Below, piece after piece: positions 36,701-47,912 of a stretch of 64,000 bases of DNA. The notes under the pieces were generated by a model that saw only the letters and a program-made list of their open reading frames with translations, did not search any database and had not been told where the DNA came from. Positions within the stretch are counted from its first letter, which is position 1. Each line of letters starts with the position of its first letter. The stretch is from Rhypophila decipiens (taxonomy: Eukaryota > Ascomycota > Sordariomycetes > Sordariales > Naviculisporaceae). The position numbers and the translations under genes were made by a program. The stretch is taken from NCBI GenBank assembly GCA_033297075.1, contig MU858088.1:179798-243797 (forward strand), given 5' to 3'.

Positions 36701-39083
36701 GGCGTCCTCAGGTTCTTTCTTTCCTGGGCGGGGATCGATGCCATGTTCCTTGCCCCGCGTGATGGCTTTCCTTAATCATACTTATTCATGGTAATTATCG
36801 CCTCGTATTGAAAATATTGAATGTTAGAGGTACCTTTCCGTCTTGGCTCGCGGACTATTGGCAAGGTCCAGTCCCTTTTGTTGCCTCGTTTCAAACCGAG
36901 GTCGACATTTGTACGCTCGTAAGGACGCCGGCTGCGTCTATTGATGGGTTGGGTATCTACCTGCTACCTGCTAATTATCACGAAGCGCGGATCACAATCT
37001 CATTCACTGTGCTATCTTATCTGTAGATGCTTATCATGAGTTTCATTGAACCCAAGACCCCGATTGTCAGCTTATATACTCTAAAGTGAGAAGGAGCAGC
37101 AACAACTCTCCTTTGAGTCTTGACTTATTTATCCATTTGTCTCGCTCCTTTAAATCCTCTCCAGTGCATCTTTCCAGGCTCTTTGACATGTGAGCTCGAA
37201 CATGCCAAAGGACTCGAAGCGCAAACTCAATATTGCCGCTGTAAAAATGGGAGCTCAAAATAGCCAGACGGGAGCGGGCATGTCCCACGTACAATACAAC
37301 GGAACGGAGTCTGTCCGTGATTGACGGGTGCACAGCATAGCCTAGTGACGGATTATTGGAATCGATTCCTCACGAGAAAAGCAGCTAGGAGATTGAGATA
37401 TTGGAAGGAATGGGTATCTCCTGTTTATGATTGCTTCAGGAGCATGAGCCTGAACGAAACAAGAGTGTCATGAAGCTGAATTTCATTAATTTATTCCGTC
37501 ATTCATCATGTGGTAACATCTGTCATCCTCATGTCAGTCAAGGTGAGAATAGCTCCATCCGGGAGCGAGCGACACCCACCCGTCAAGTGAACGGTATCAC
37601 AGTGCTACCTGTTTATACTGTATATCCAGCTCATGTGAGTGTTCGGACCTTAATTTTTGTATATCCTCTCATACCACATGCATTTTGATGTGTCAGTGGA
37701 GATGAGGGTCAGATGAATGTGAGCAAGTGTGGATGTTTGTTGTCAGTAAGACGAGTAAAGCCACATGTATTTCATAAAAAATGACATGAAGAACATACTT
37801 CTACTTGTACAATTCTCTTTCAGATAGATGAAGAAAGGGTGCAAACCCCCACCGAACTAGGCTGTTCAGCTCATGTCACGGCGGTACCTGCATTAGCTTT
37901 GTGTCCTAAGGTGTGATGAATGTGACCAAACTGCAAATAATTCTCGCTGTGTCCGCTATAGGATCGCTAGCATTGATGAAGCAAAATGTTTGCAACTGCC
38001 ATTATTTACACTTCATGACATGCTTGACTGCTACTCACTATGGGCTGAGAATGGGTCAAACATGAGAAGCAGTTTGATGTGGCTAGAGACAAACCTTGTC
38101 AATACGAGGATATGCAAGTAGTGGTGTTGATTGTGTGAGTACCAGAATGCTTATACTTCAGCCATGATGGACACGTTCCGTCCTTACTGGCCATGTCGTC
38201 ATCTCAAACCTCATGTGAGGAAAGAGGAAATGAGCTCTGCTGTCGTCGATCTCGATGTTTTTCTGGAGGCGGTATCATCGTCGATGAGCTCAAATCAATA
38301 AAAGAACCCATTATCCGGGCAAGTCCTCTTCAATAAAAGCTGATCCCAAATCTCAGGTGAAGGCAAGCCACCAAATTGCAAGGTGAGAAAGCTTCATGAA
38401 AATATATCGCTTATTGAGACTCAGCTCCGACGGACGACTCAAAGTTATATTCACTCACTCATTGGGCCCCAAGGACATTATCAATCCATGAGTAAGGCCA
38501 CCTCGTACCCACGGTCGAGGAATGTCTCGGGAGAGAAGAACCAGAAAGGAAGGAAAACACCTAGAAGTGTTCTTCCTTCTTGTCCCAGTCCTCGTTCCGA
38601 GACAGTAGCTCACCTTGGATTGGAGTCATCAAATCTCCAATTGCTGATTTTTAATTAGACTGATACACTTGCACACACAGACATCAAAGATTCAATGGCA
38701 TGAAGAGCTGCCGTGCACTGCCCATGTCTTGTTTCATCTCAGGCAGGCAGGCCCCTTGATGACTTCCTTTACGCATATTCACTGCACGAGGTGGGTATAT
38801 TTGCCAAGAGACTGACGTGTTTAACTGGTTTTATTCATGCCCTATTATCGGATGTCTGGGGCATGTGGTAGTTCTTGATGATGCATCAAGGAGACCATAC
38901 AAAGGCGTGAAGGCCAGGTACTCAACGCGTCTAGGGGAGATATTTGACGCGTCTCTCGCGGCCCAAGAGGGCGTTTGGTCCTCCAAAAAAAAGGCATATC
39001 TGCTTGAACGTGAGGGCGTGCTAGTCCTCCCAAAAAGGCCTATCAGCCCATCCCCAAAGGCGTGGCTTGGCCAATAACAACAC
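33780..39083. other. Gene-free region, about 5.3 kb
   Basis: Between the GPCR start and the 3' end of the FMO gene no frame exceeds about 130 codons or resembles a protein. The first kilobase should include the GPCR promoter. A G15 run sits at 34055-34069. The stretch 36750-38400 is somewhat AT-richer and repeats short CATGT words. No tRNA or transposon was recognised. Confidence 0.45.
34055..34069. repeat. G15 homopolymer
   Basis: Fifteen consecutive G on the plus strand about 280 bases upstream of the GPCR start (C-run on the coding strand). It is likely unstable in length. Confidence 0.9.
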
Positions 39084-41477
39084 CTATCTGGTGTAGACGC
39101 CAGCAATGGTATAATCCTTCTTCGGGCCCTTGACTCTGTACCCAAGCAACCAGTCCTTCAAGTTGACAGCCTGAAAGTTAAAGGCGTAGTCGACATCGTA
39201 AAAGTCCTGCTCGCAAAGATGATCCGCCCTGGCACACAATCCCCTCTCACTGCCGCTGCCACTGCCCTTTCCGCCTTCATCATCAGCAGCAGGCACCTTG
39301 AACAGTACCTCGTGAAAGAGATAGTCGGCCATCTTGGGCTTGTTGACCTTGACGAACCAAACACTGAGCTTGTCTTTTCTCTCATCATAGCGCCAAATAT
39401 ACCGCCTCTTAGCCGAAAAGGTGAGCCCGTTAGAGGCACGGAACTGACCATCCTCGACGTAGAGATATTCCAGTCCCTGGTGCTCGCCCGCTCGGTGGAG
39501 GGTATCGTACTCGATATCGCGACCTTCTCGTGTCGCCTCCCTAAGGAAGAAGTCGGCCGTACCGCTGAAGTGTCCGCTTGGATGGCTGGGCAGCGCGCTT
39601 ACTATCTCGCGCTCGAGCTTCCACCGGCCTGCTAGCGAGCGGAAGACGGCTCGGGCCATGAATTTGCCGGCTGTTAGTGCTTCCCATGCGGTGCTTCCCG
39701 TCTGTACGAGTGATGAGACGATCTCCGTTTCCTGTTCCGCATTAAGGATCTCGAAGGGATATCGAGCGGGCGTGAGAATGTCCATTTCCTTGCCAGATGA
39801 TGGGAGAGTGGGAATTTTACCCGCCTGTGGATAGCGTTTCAAGCCCAGTGCCGCAGCAAATTCCTGCATGAGCCACGGGTAGTCGCCCATGGGGAACTGC
39901 GAGGCACGAGGGTCTCCTCGGAGACTAATGGCGCGTTCGATCGACGTGTCTGCCTTGAGAGCTGCGGCCATGAAAGGGGGCAAAGAAGGTGATGCTGGGC
40001 CTCCGGCCGCCCACAACACGCTAAGGAAGCGAGCTTGCATTTCCATGACGCCCCAGTAAGGTGCCCGGTAGAAGCCGACAAACCCGAGACCTGGGACCGA
40101 AGGATGGTGAGTCCCGTGGAAGGCTAGAGCGATGGGACTGTTCTGATCGTCCGACACGGAAAGGGCCTCGAGAAGCGTCGGCGGCATCCAAGCGATGGAT
40201 GGCAGCGCCGGAAAGCCAGTGGCCAGCACCACGGCAGCAACGTCGGTGATTTCATCTACCTCTGCCGACGAGATTCTAACATCGCGGCCACATAGGTACT
40301 CGAACTTGCCGCGTGACACGGTGATCAGTCCGGAGCGGACAAATTCCATGTAGTAGTCGCTGACGGCGACGTATGGTGGATCGTCCTTTGCGGCATCACT
40401 GATGGCGACACTGGGGGAAAAGATGGACTGGTCCGTTCCTAGTGTGTTCTGCAAGCTTGTGTGGACAGCCCTGGCCCTGTCGGTCGAAATGTGACCCTGT
40501 GAGTTGACCAGAGGCTGGGATCGGTTGGCCAGGTTGTTTGAGGAGAGGTCCAAAGGAATAAAAGGGGGCGCCTTGAGCGTTGGCTAAAGTAGACACATGT
40601 CAGCAAGCATTCGAGAAGGAAAGCTGGACCACTCTCATGGGGCTCAACGTACCTCTGGTGAAGTGTACAAGGGCAAGACCCAGGTGGGCCGCTGCGTCAG
40701 ATGGTGGACTGTATACCTTTCGGGGTTCTCAATCTGGGGGGGACATGGAGCGTGGATGGCGTCGGAGAGGTGGGTCGCAATGGTGCTGGCAATCTCGACG
40801 CCTGACATCTGACCTCCCACGACGACTATCTTGCCCCCTTTGGCACCAGCACCAGACTTCGGTGAAAGGAGACTGGCAAGATCGCGATACTTGCTGCTGT
40901 GGATCATGGGCACCTCTGCCTTGCCCACACGTTCGAATGAAATGCCTGGGTCGCCAAAGTATCCCGAAGCAACAAGGAGACGGTCAAATGCGTGGTCTGC
41001 CAAACTCCCATCCCGAGCCAGTGTTCGTACTGTCCAAGCCGACCCTGTGGAAGACGGCATGACACTAACAATGCGCATCCCTAAATGTAGCTTTGCTGGC
41101 TTGCAGTATCTGTCGTAGTAGCGCTGAAGGTAGCGGCCTACCTGCCAGGCCCTCGGGAATTCCGGCTCGTCACGCTCCCATGCCAGATCGCTAAACTGAA
41201 CTGTGTGTTTGCTTTGGTTCGCGAGCATGTGAGGATGAATCAGACCCTTGTCATCATCCTTTTCCAGTGGCCAGAGACCACCGATACGATTCTTCTCTTC
41301 ATAGATGGTGACATCAAAGCTTCCTTTGGGGACATAATGGAGAAGATGCTTGGCGGCCACGAGCCCGGAGGGGCCGGCGCCTGATCAAAGTTAGTAAAGT
41401 GCAGATAATGGATAACGGATAACGACACAAGGGAAATGAAGACGCGACCTACCGATGATGCAAACCTTGTAGCCCAT
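39084..41477 (-). CDS. Flavin-containing monooxygenase fused to a C-terminal DUF6314 domain
   Basis: Three minus-strand exons (41477-41453, 41380-40653, 40583-39084) give 750 residues. The first intron (72 bases) splits the FAD-binding motif, which becomes GAGPSG only after splicing (MGYKVCIIGAGPSGLVAAKH). A second dinucleotide motif, VVVGGQMSGVEIA, would bind NADPH. The core IHSSKYRD matches the His-x-x-x-Tyr part of the FMO signature, although its usual Phe and Gly are not evident. VVLATGF follows in the expected place. The last 180 residues (from about 567: SLAGRWKLEREI, GTADFFLREA, RRYIWRYDE, HLCEQDFYDVDYAF, DWLLGYRVKGPKKDY) resemble DUF6314. The enzyme probably oxygenates a soft nucleophile or ketone; the substrate is unknown and no biosynthetic cluster surrounds it. 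Confidence 0.87.
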
Positions 41478-44400
41478 GGAAGCAAACAACGGGACGGGGA
41501 AGATTGTGGCGGCGGGAGGTGGTCAGAAAACCGGCGAGTTGCTTACCCCTAGCCCTAGGTACACCGGGATCGGACCGCCACAAACACCCGGGGCCAAGGC
41601 ACGACGGAAGCCGGGTGACGTTCCAAGTGGTGGCGGACAGGGATCGGGCCCTGAGTAGAAGAATTGCCTATAGCAATGAAAAGTATCGGAGAAAAGGCCT
41701 TTTTTGGTCGTATGATTATTGCTCGACCAAAGAAGCCGATGACAATATCAGGAATTGAAGTCTAACGGATCAGCAACGAACTGACATCTGATGATGACAG
41801 GATGGTTGGTGAGAAAATTATTTGCGGGGAAGCTGAGCGGAACTTGTGGTGAGGCGTCGAGCGTTGCTATCTCGGTCCCCGTTTAGTAAGAATATCAGAT
41901 GTCAACCGCGAATTGCGCGAGTTTACAAGTTGGTATGGTACTGTCGAAATGGCCTCAGAGGAGGAAGGAAGTGTGAATACTTGGTACGGTAATAGGGGTT
42001 GTTGTTCTGCTGTGGAATGTTATCCGGATTACATAATCTCAACGCACCCCGGACACGTGCCCGGGACTATGGTGCCCCGCTGTTAACGAGCGCCTGTTCC
42101 TACTACCGCATTGACTCGTAGATCAAAGGCCAGCCTTAGCAGTTGAGACGGAAACTGAAATACCTACCCAATACAGGCACCGAAATATTAGCGGCACCTT
42201 CTGGCCTTGGGCGATCACTTCTTGCATGGCACCACCAAACGCCAAAAAGCACGCAGGGCAATTGGGATTCCTTTTCCACACGGCAGACCAACATTTAAAA
42301 TCGTCTTCACAATGCCAGTCATCCCATTCAAATTCTTGACTACACTCAGACAGGCAAATCGCTGCCAGTTTCTCGAGGCATTTGCTCATGTGTCACCTTC
42401 TCCATCGGCGCCGAGTCCTTGATCCCTCGTGGTACAGCCCATGACGCGTTCCGAGCTCTCTCGAGTATAACACACGCAGCTTTTAAACTTCAATCAGTTG
42501 TCCGGCGATTGGGAAACCCCCAACAAGCGGCGACATACATATTTTGCAAAAGACTCATTTTCACTTCATAGTCAATTTCGACGCTGTTGCTTCGGCCAAC
42601 ATGCACTTTTCCGGGCCAACATACCAAGGCTTTCGCGGGCAATCGGCCGCAATCCGGCCTTCAGCTGTTTCCCCGCCGTCTGTTTACTCCGAAGAGGGGT
42701 AGGTCTCGCACCCGACAGGCCACACATCGTCAGCTCTCCTAAAAAAAACAACTCAGGCGGTGAAGGGCTGTCCGTTCACACCCGAAAAGAAATGGAGGCT
42801 TGCATTTTGTCTCCTTATCGGCGATTTGTTTACCTATGTGCACCCACACATTATCGGGGCTTTCCATGCGGTCTTCCATGCTCTACCCCGGCTTCCTACA
42901 GCCTCGAGAGGGACATGGCATAAATCTCCTAATTGCTGACTGGCCGTGCGCTGGATATACACATGTACCATGACACCGAAAGAGACGTTGGTTCGACTCG
43001 GGCATAAGGCGTGCAGTCCACACGTGTTGCCGGGAGAGATTCACCTCAGAAGCTCGAGTCCGGCTCAGATTCGGCGGTCGACCTCTCGCCTTCTTGCAAC
43101 ACAACATCTGAATAGATGGGATGGCCTGGCTTACAGCCCCTGAGGCGCAACGGGTCACGACTACATTATCCTCAATGATGATGGACAACTGAAGTTGTAT
43201 ATGTCGTCTGCCTCGACTGCAAGACAGAGGCATCGGCACAGCTAACTGGTTCAGCCACTGGAGAATTTGGCAACCGAACCTTGGGAAGACAGGGAGGAAC
43301 ATCCAGGCCGAATCTCGACCTCTTTGCTATTTTCTCCACACATGATTTGTGGCAATTAGGGGGCGAGAAAGGACATGGCACCAAGGATAGCCGCATGGGA
43401 CCTGGTGGTACCGCCTCGTCTCTGCCCCCCTAACGAACATCAGAACCGACAATGGAATATCTGCTTCGTTAGCCACGAAGCACAGATCTGGCGCAACATT
43501 TCCACCACGTGGACTGCAAGCAGTCATGCCGGAGTCCTGCCTGTCGACTATTGTGCACTAGTAGCCGACGAGGATGCCCATCAGTCTCGTCCCCCTTTTC
43601 ACCCCTCGATCAGTACGCATTCCTCGAATCAGGCACGCAGCCGTTACCCATCATTGCTTGGCTGTTTTGGGGAAAATATGGCTCAGCCGCTCGAAAAGGG
43701 CACTCTGGTTCCTTCGGCGTGTCCGCAATCTACCTATATTTGAGGGTCAACGGTGTCAATCGGCTATATTGGCTCAGACCTCGATGTGTAGCCCCCCGGG
43801 ATCTACTACGGCATCGAGAGCCAAGGTAGCTCGAAGCTGGCCCTTGCCAAGACTATCGATTATCTTCCGAACTATTGCACAACCGGCGGGAGATGACCAT
43901 CTTGGCACCCACCTGATGCCACCTTCACGTCGTTCTGGTTCGTGCTCCATGGCTGCAATTCTCGGTGTGTGTTCTGTCGGAAGCCAGATGTAAGTTTTGT
44001 TCCCAAGCGCCATGCTGACCGATAAAGTGGCATGTCGAGCACGCATCAGTGATGCTGCTAGCCCCTCGGAGGGTCTGGCCCTCAGCTGTTGGTGCGTGAA
44101 TCCAGGGGGGGCACAGGTTTGTGCGAGTCGAGGCACTCGTGAGAGCGGGCTGGAGGATCATCACGTCGATTTCTTGTCCAAACAGTTTTGGAGCCGTCTT
44201 CACGCGTTGATCGAGCGCTCAAGACTCTGGACAGTTCCAGGTGGTAAAGGCCGTAATGAGAAGAGCAGAACAAGAGCCCAAGATCGAGTGGCACATCTCA
44301 ACTTATTTATTGAGACTTTGAGACACGATGACGCCAAATCGTCCATGACGGCCCTGAGTCTGTCTAGGCCAGGGCTGCCTGTTGCTGCATGAGCATGAGC

Positions 44401-45237
44401 GAGCCCAGAGAGACAGAGAGACAGCTGGCTCTTGCCCTCGACGCCAAAGGAGATTGACTTTCCGATCATGGTCGGACAGAGCAGCCCAGTTGAGACACGG
44501 ACCTCTGACGGTTCAGACAGTCACACAGGACAATATAGCTTTTCCTGCCTTTTCCCTCTTGTTTGCATTGCATGGCCTCGCGCGAGGTGATGCAGTCGGC
44601 GTCCATGTTCCAGCGGTTCTAGAAACCCTGACTGTGCTGGCCCGAGAAGCAGCGAATGAAAGAGTCGGATCTCTGGTCCCGTGTCCAAAGCCACTCTGGT
44701 GGTAGAGCGACCCAAGATCCGGATGTGGCGTGCAGGTGGGAGGGGCCAGGGTCGATCTTGTTCATGTTGCCGACTGAGCTCGTTTTACCCTGTCGGTTGC
44801 GCGAAAAACATTGTCAGTTTTGGCAAGCCCAATGGATGGGTGCTCACAGGCTCTCGGGCCATGGCTCGGGGAAATAAATCAGTAAGAGGGAGCGTTGGAT
44901 GAGACCTAAATGTGCCATTACTGAAAGTCAGTCAGTCAGCACCAGCTCCCCCCGGCGCTGCCCTCCACCATTCTACGGACCTACCCGGTTTTAGTCCGCA
45001 GTCCGCATGAGAGTTCCCTGCTCGCCAGCGCGAGACACCCGGTACAATACGGCGAACTGAACGAAGAGGGTGGAGCGTGTCATCCGCCCGTGGCGCTCGA
45101 CTGCAAATGCCCTTTACGCAGTGGGTAGTGATTGTCGCCTTTACATGCCTATCACTGATCAGAGCTCACTCCCCCGTTTCCTCTTTTCCCCCTGTTTTTT
45201 TTTTTACCAATCGTCCAACCCCGCCTTGTGTGAACGT

Positions 45238-45266
45238 TGTGTGTGTGTGTGTATGTGTGTGTGTGT
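45238..45266. repeat. TG dinucleotide microsatellite
   Basis: About 14 TG units interrupted once by TA. It lies in the upstream region of the permease gene and could form Z-DNA. Confidence 0.9.
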
Positions 45267-45390
45267 ACAGTTGTATTTCCTTGAACGGTCTCTCACTGCC
45301 AGTTCTCCAAAAAGGATCGACTCGTACATGAACCTTCCCCCCCTTTCCTTCTTTTTCCGAACCAATTGCAGCATGCGAACTATGCTCAAC

Positions 45391-45434
45391 AACACCACCG
45401 GCACCACCACCACTACCACCACTACCACCACTAC
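45391..45434. repeat. ACC/ACT trinucleotide repeat
   Basis: A run of CACCAC and ACTACC units upstream of the permease gene. It is not inside a supported coding exon. Confidence 0.85.
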
Positions 45435-46175
45435 TTTGGTATAATTCGACCTTCGGGATTGGCGAGTTTAGACTTATCACCGGCAGACCGGCCGTCCGCC
45501 TCGACCATACTTTACGGTCTTGTAGCCTCCCCCGCGATCTTTGGAACCAATCGACGGTTCGAATTCAGAGCGACCCGCTGCCCGCTACCCCCACCCATCC
45601 ACCCAGCCGGTCAGCAACGACGTCAACAACGGGTGTGCCGTCTGGAAGCTTTCGGGTTTAGTCTGATACTTTGTGGGAAAGCGGAGAAGCTTGTTTGAAC
45701 GCAAGATGGGCATCATGGGTTAGTCTCCATTTTCTTCTGCAACTTTTGGTTCTTGGCGTGCTTCTAGGTTACTGGTATTTGCTTCCATCCCGTTCTCTTT
45801 TCGTTTTCTTACTCTGCCCGATTTTATTTCTCCACGCGATACCGTCACTTGTTTGTTTTGCCATTTTGACTTTCCAAGAAATTATCGTTTACTCCATCTT
45901 GTCAACCCGCGTGATCGTTTTGGAGGGGCAACGTCAGTCTGGGGAAATTCTGGGGAAACTTTAACGGGTTTTGAGTTGTTTTCTGGGTCGGTTGTTCCGG
46001 ACCTCACGGGAGACGGTCCGCACCCTAACTCTGACTATATTCTTCTGCCCACTGCCAAAGCAAACCTCCAAAGAAAACTGACTGACAATCACAACTGCTT
46101 TTTTGGCTGGTTTTGGGTGCTACAGACGGAATCACAGAGTCAAAAGAGAGGATTTGCCTCGAACACATCATCAAC

Positions 46176-47912
46176 ATGAGCGATGATCGGGAAAAGGGGT
46201 CGCAAAATGGCGAGGGCAGTCACGACGAGGGGCTCCTCGACATGCCCCCGGATCCGGACGCTCACCTCAGTCCAGAAGAAAAGGCCGAAATTGTGAGTCT
46301 TTTTCCCTCTTCTCCTCTTTGGACGTAGCATTACACCACTTTTGTGTTTGGGAGTAAGCATGTTTTAGACACTTTTTTTCTAACGAGGCTCAACCCAACA
46401 ACCAGGACCGGAAACTTCTCTGGAAGCTCGATTTGAAGCTTTTACCATGGGTAAGTCAACGTTTGCCATTACCTGCCCCTGAACAACTTGAACACAGAAC
46501 TAACCGAGTCGGCATTATCCAGCTCTGTTTTCTCTACCTACTCGCCTTCCTGGACAGAACAAACATCGGCAATGCAAAGATCGCCGGCCTGGGCAAAGAA
46601 CTCGGGCTCACGACGGCATCGTACAATGCGACATTGACCATCTTTTTTGTCTCGTACGCCCTCTTTGAACCGGTAACCAATGTCTTGCTCAAGCAGTGGC
46701 GTCCTTCAGTCTTTATTCCCATCATCATGTACGTTTGCCCACGATAACATAACCTCTTATTAACACGTTGCTTACTAACAATCCATCAGGGTCGCCTGGG
46801 GCGCGAGCATGCTAGGAATGGGCTTTGTGACCAACTGGTCAGGACTAATGGCAGCGCGATGGTTCCTCGGCCTCGCCGAAGCAGGCCTCTTCCCCGGAGT
46901 CAACTATTACCTCTCGTGCTGGTACCGACGATCCGAATTCGGCATCCGCGCAGCAATCTTCTTTTCCGCCGCCGCCCTCTCGGGCTCGTTCGGTGGTCTC
47001 CTCGCGGCAGGAATCGAACAAATGGACGGGGTGGCCAATATCGCCGGCTGGGCTTGGATCTTTATCCTCGAGGGCTTACTCACTGTTATTATTGGCATCA
47101 TTTCCTTCTGGATGGTCTACGACTTCCCTGACGAAGCGACTTTCTTGTCGGCCCAAGATCGCATAAGAGTGATTCGCCGCCTGAAGCTCGACCAGCAGGC
47201 CTCGGCCAACCACGAAAAGTTCCAGAGCAAATATCTCTGGCAGGCGTTTGCCGACTGGAAGATGTGGCTCGGCATGATGATTTACGCCGGGTGTGACATG
47301 CCCCTCTACGCCTTTTCGCTGTTCCTGCCGACGATTATCCAGGATCTGGGGTGGAACACGAGCATCGTGCGCTCGCAGCTCATGTCTGTCCCGCCGTATG
47401 CCATTGCCGCGCTGTTTACCGTGGTGATCGGTTTCGTGGCCGATCGGACCCGGGCCAGGGGCATGTGCAACATCATCGTGTCGTTGCTCGGCGTGGCGGG
47501 GTTCAGCATGATGCTGGGGAGCGAAGACGCAGCTGTACGATATGCTGGAACCTTTCTCGGCGCATTGGGAATCTACCCGTGCATATCGAATACCATCACC
47601 TGGATGGCGAATAACACCGAGGGAGTGTACAAGCGCGGTGTGGTGCTGGGCTTCGTCATTGGCTGGGGAAACTTGAATGGTGTGGTGAGCAGTAACATTT
47701 ACATCAACAGCCCGTTTTACGAGGGACACGGTACCGTCATGGCGTACATGGCGCTGTTCTTGTTTGGCGGCTCGGTGTTGATGCATGTTCTCCTGAAGAG
47801 GGAGAATAACAAGCGCCGCAGGGGCGAGAGGGATTACTGGATTGCGGGACTGACGGACAAGGAGATCGAGGCGCTGGGAGATAGGCGGCCGGATTTTATG
47901 TATACCCTTTGA
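46176..47912 (+). CDS. MFS anion:cation symporter, DAL5/TNA1-like permease
   Basis: Four exons (46176-46292, 46406-46450, 46523-46728, 46790-47912) give 496 residues. Family marks: the cytosolic entry DRKLLWKLDLKLLPW, then LCFLYLLAFLDRTNIGNAKIAGL in TM1, and ARWFLGLAEAGLFPGVNYYLSCWY around TM4, the signature of the allantoate/nicotinate permease (ACS) family. About 12 hydrophobic segments are present, with a central loop (VIRRLKLDQQASANHEKFQ). The C-terminus ends RRPDFMYTL, also common in this family. It imports an organic anion, such as a carboxylate or vitamin, with protons across the plasma membrane; the substrate cannot be read from sequence. The start has an acidic hydrophilic leader (MSDDREKGSQNGEG) typical of these proteins. 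A roughly 900-base upstream stretch with microsatellites precedes it. Confidence 0.92.

Larger units (their letters stand above)
41478..46175. other. Gene-free region, about 4.7 kb
   Basis: This separates the divergently oriented FMO and permease genes. Frames of 90-140 codons occur on both strands, for example an 88-codon Cys-rich frame at 42389-42123 minus, but none has a domain. The last 1 kb carries microsatellites and pyrimidine-rich stretches consistent with the permease promoter and leader. Confidence 0.45.

Noticed and set aside
42123..42389. 88-codon Cys-rich minus-strand frame
   Set aside because: It begins with ATG and has eight cysteines, but there is no signal peptide and no regular cysteine spacing. 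It was not strong enough to call a gene.
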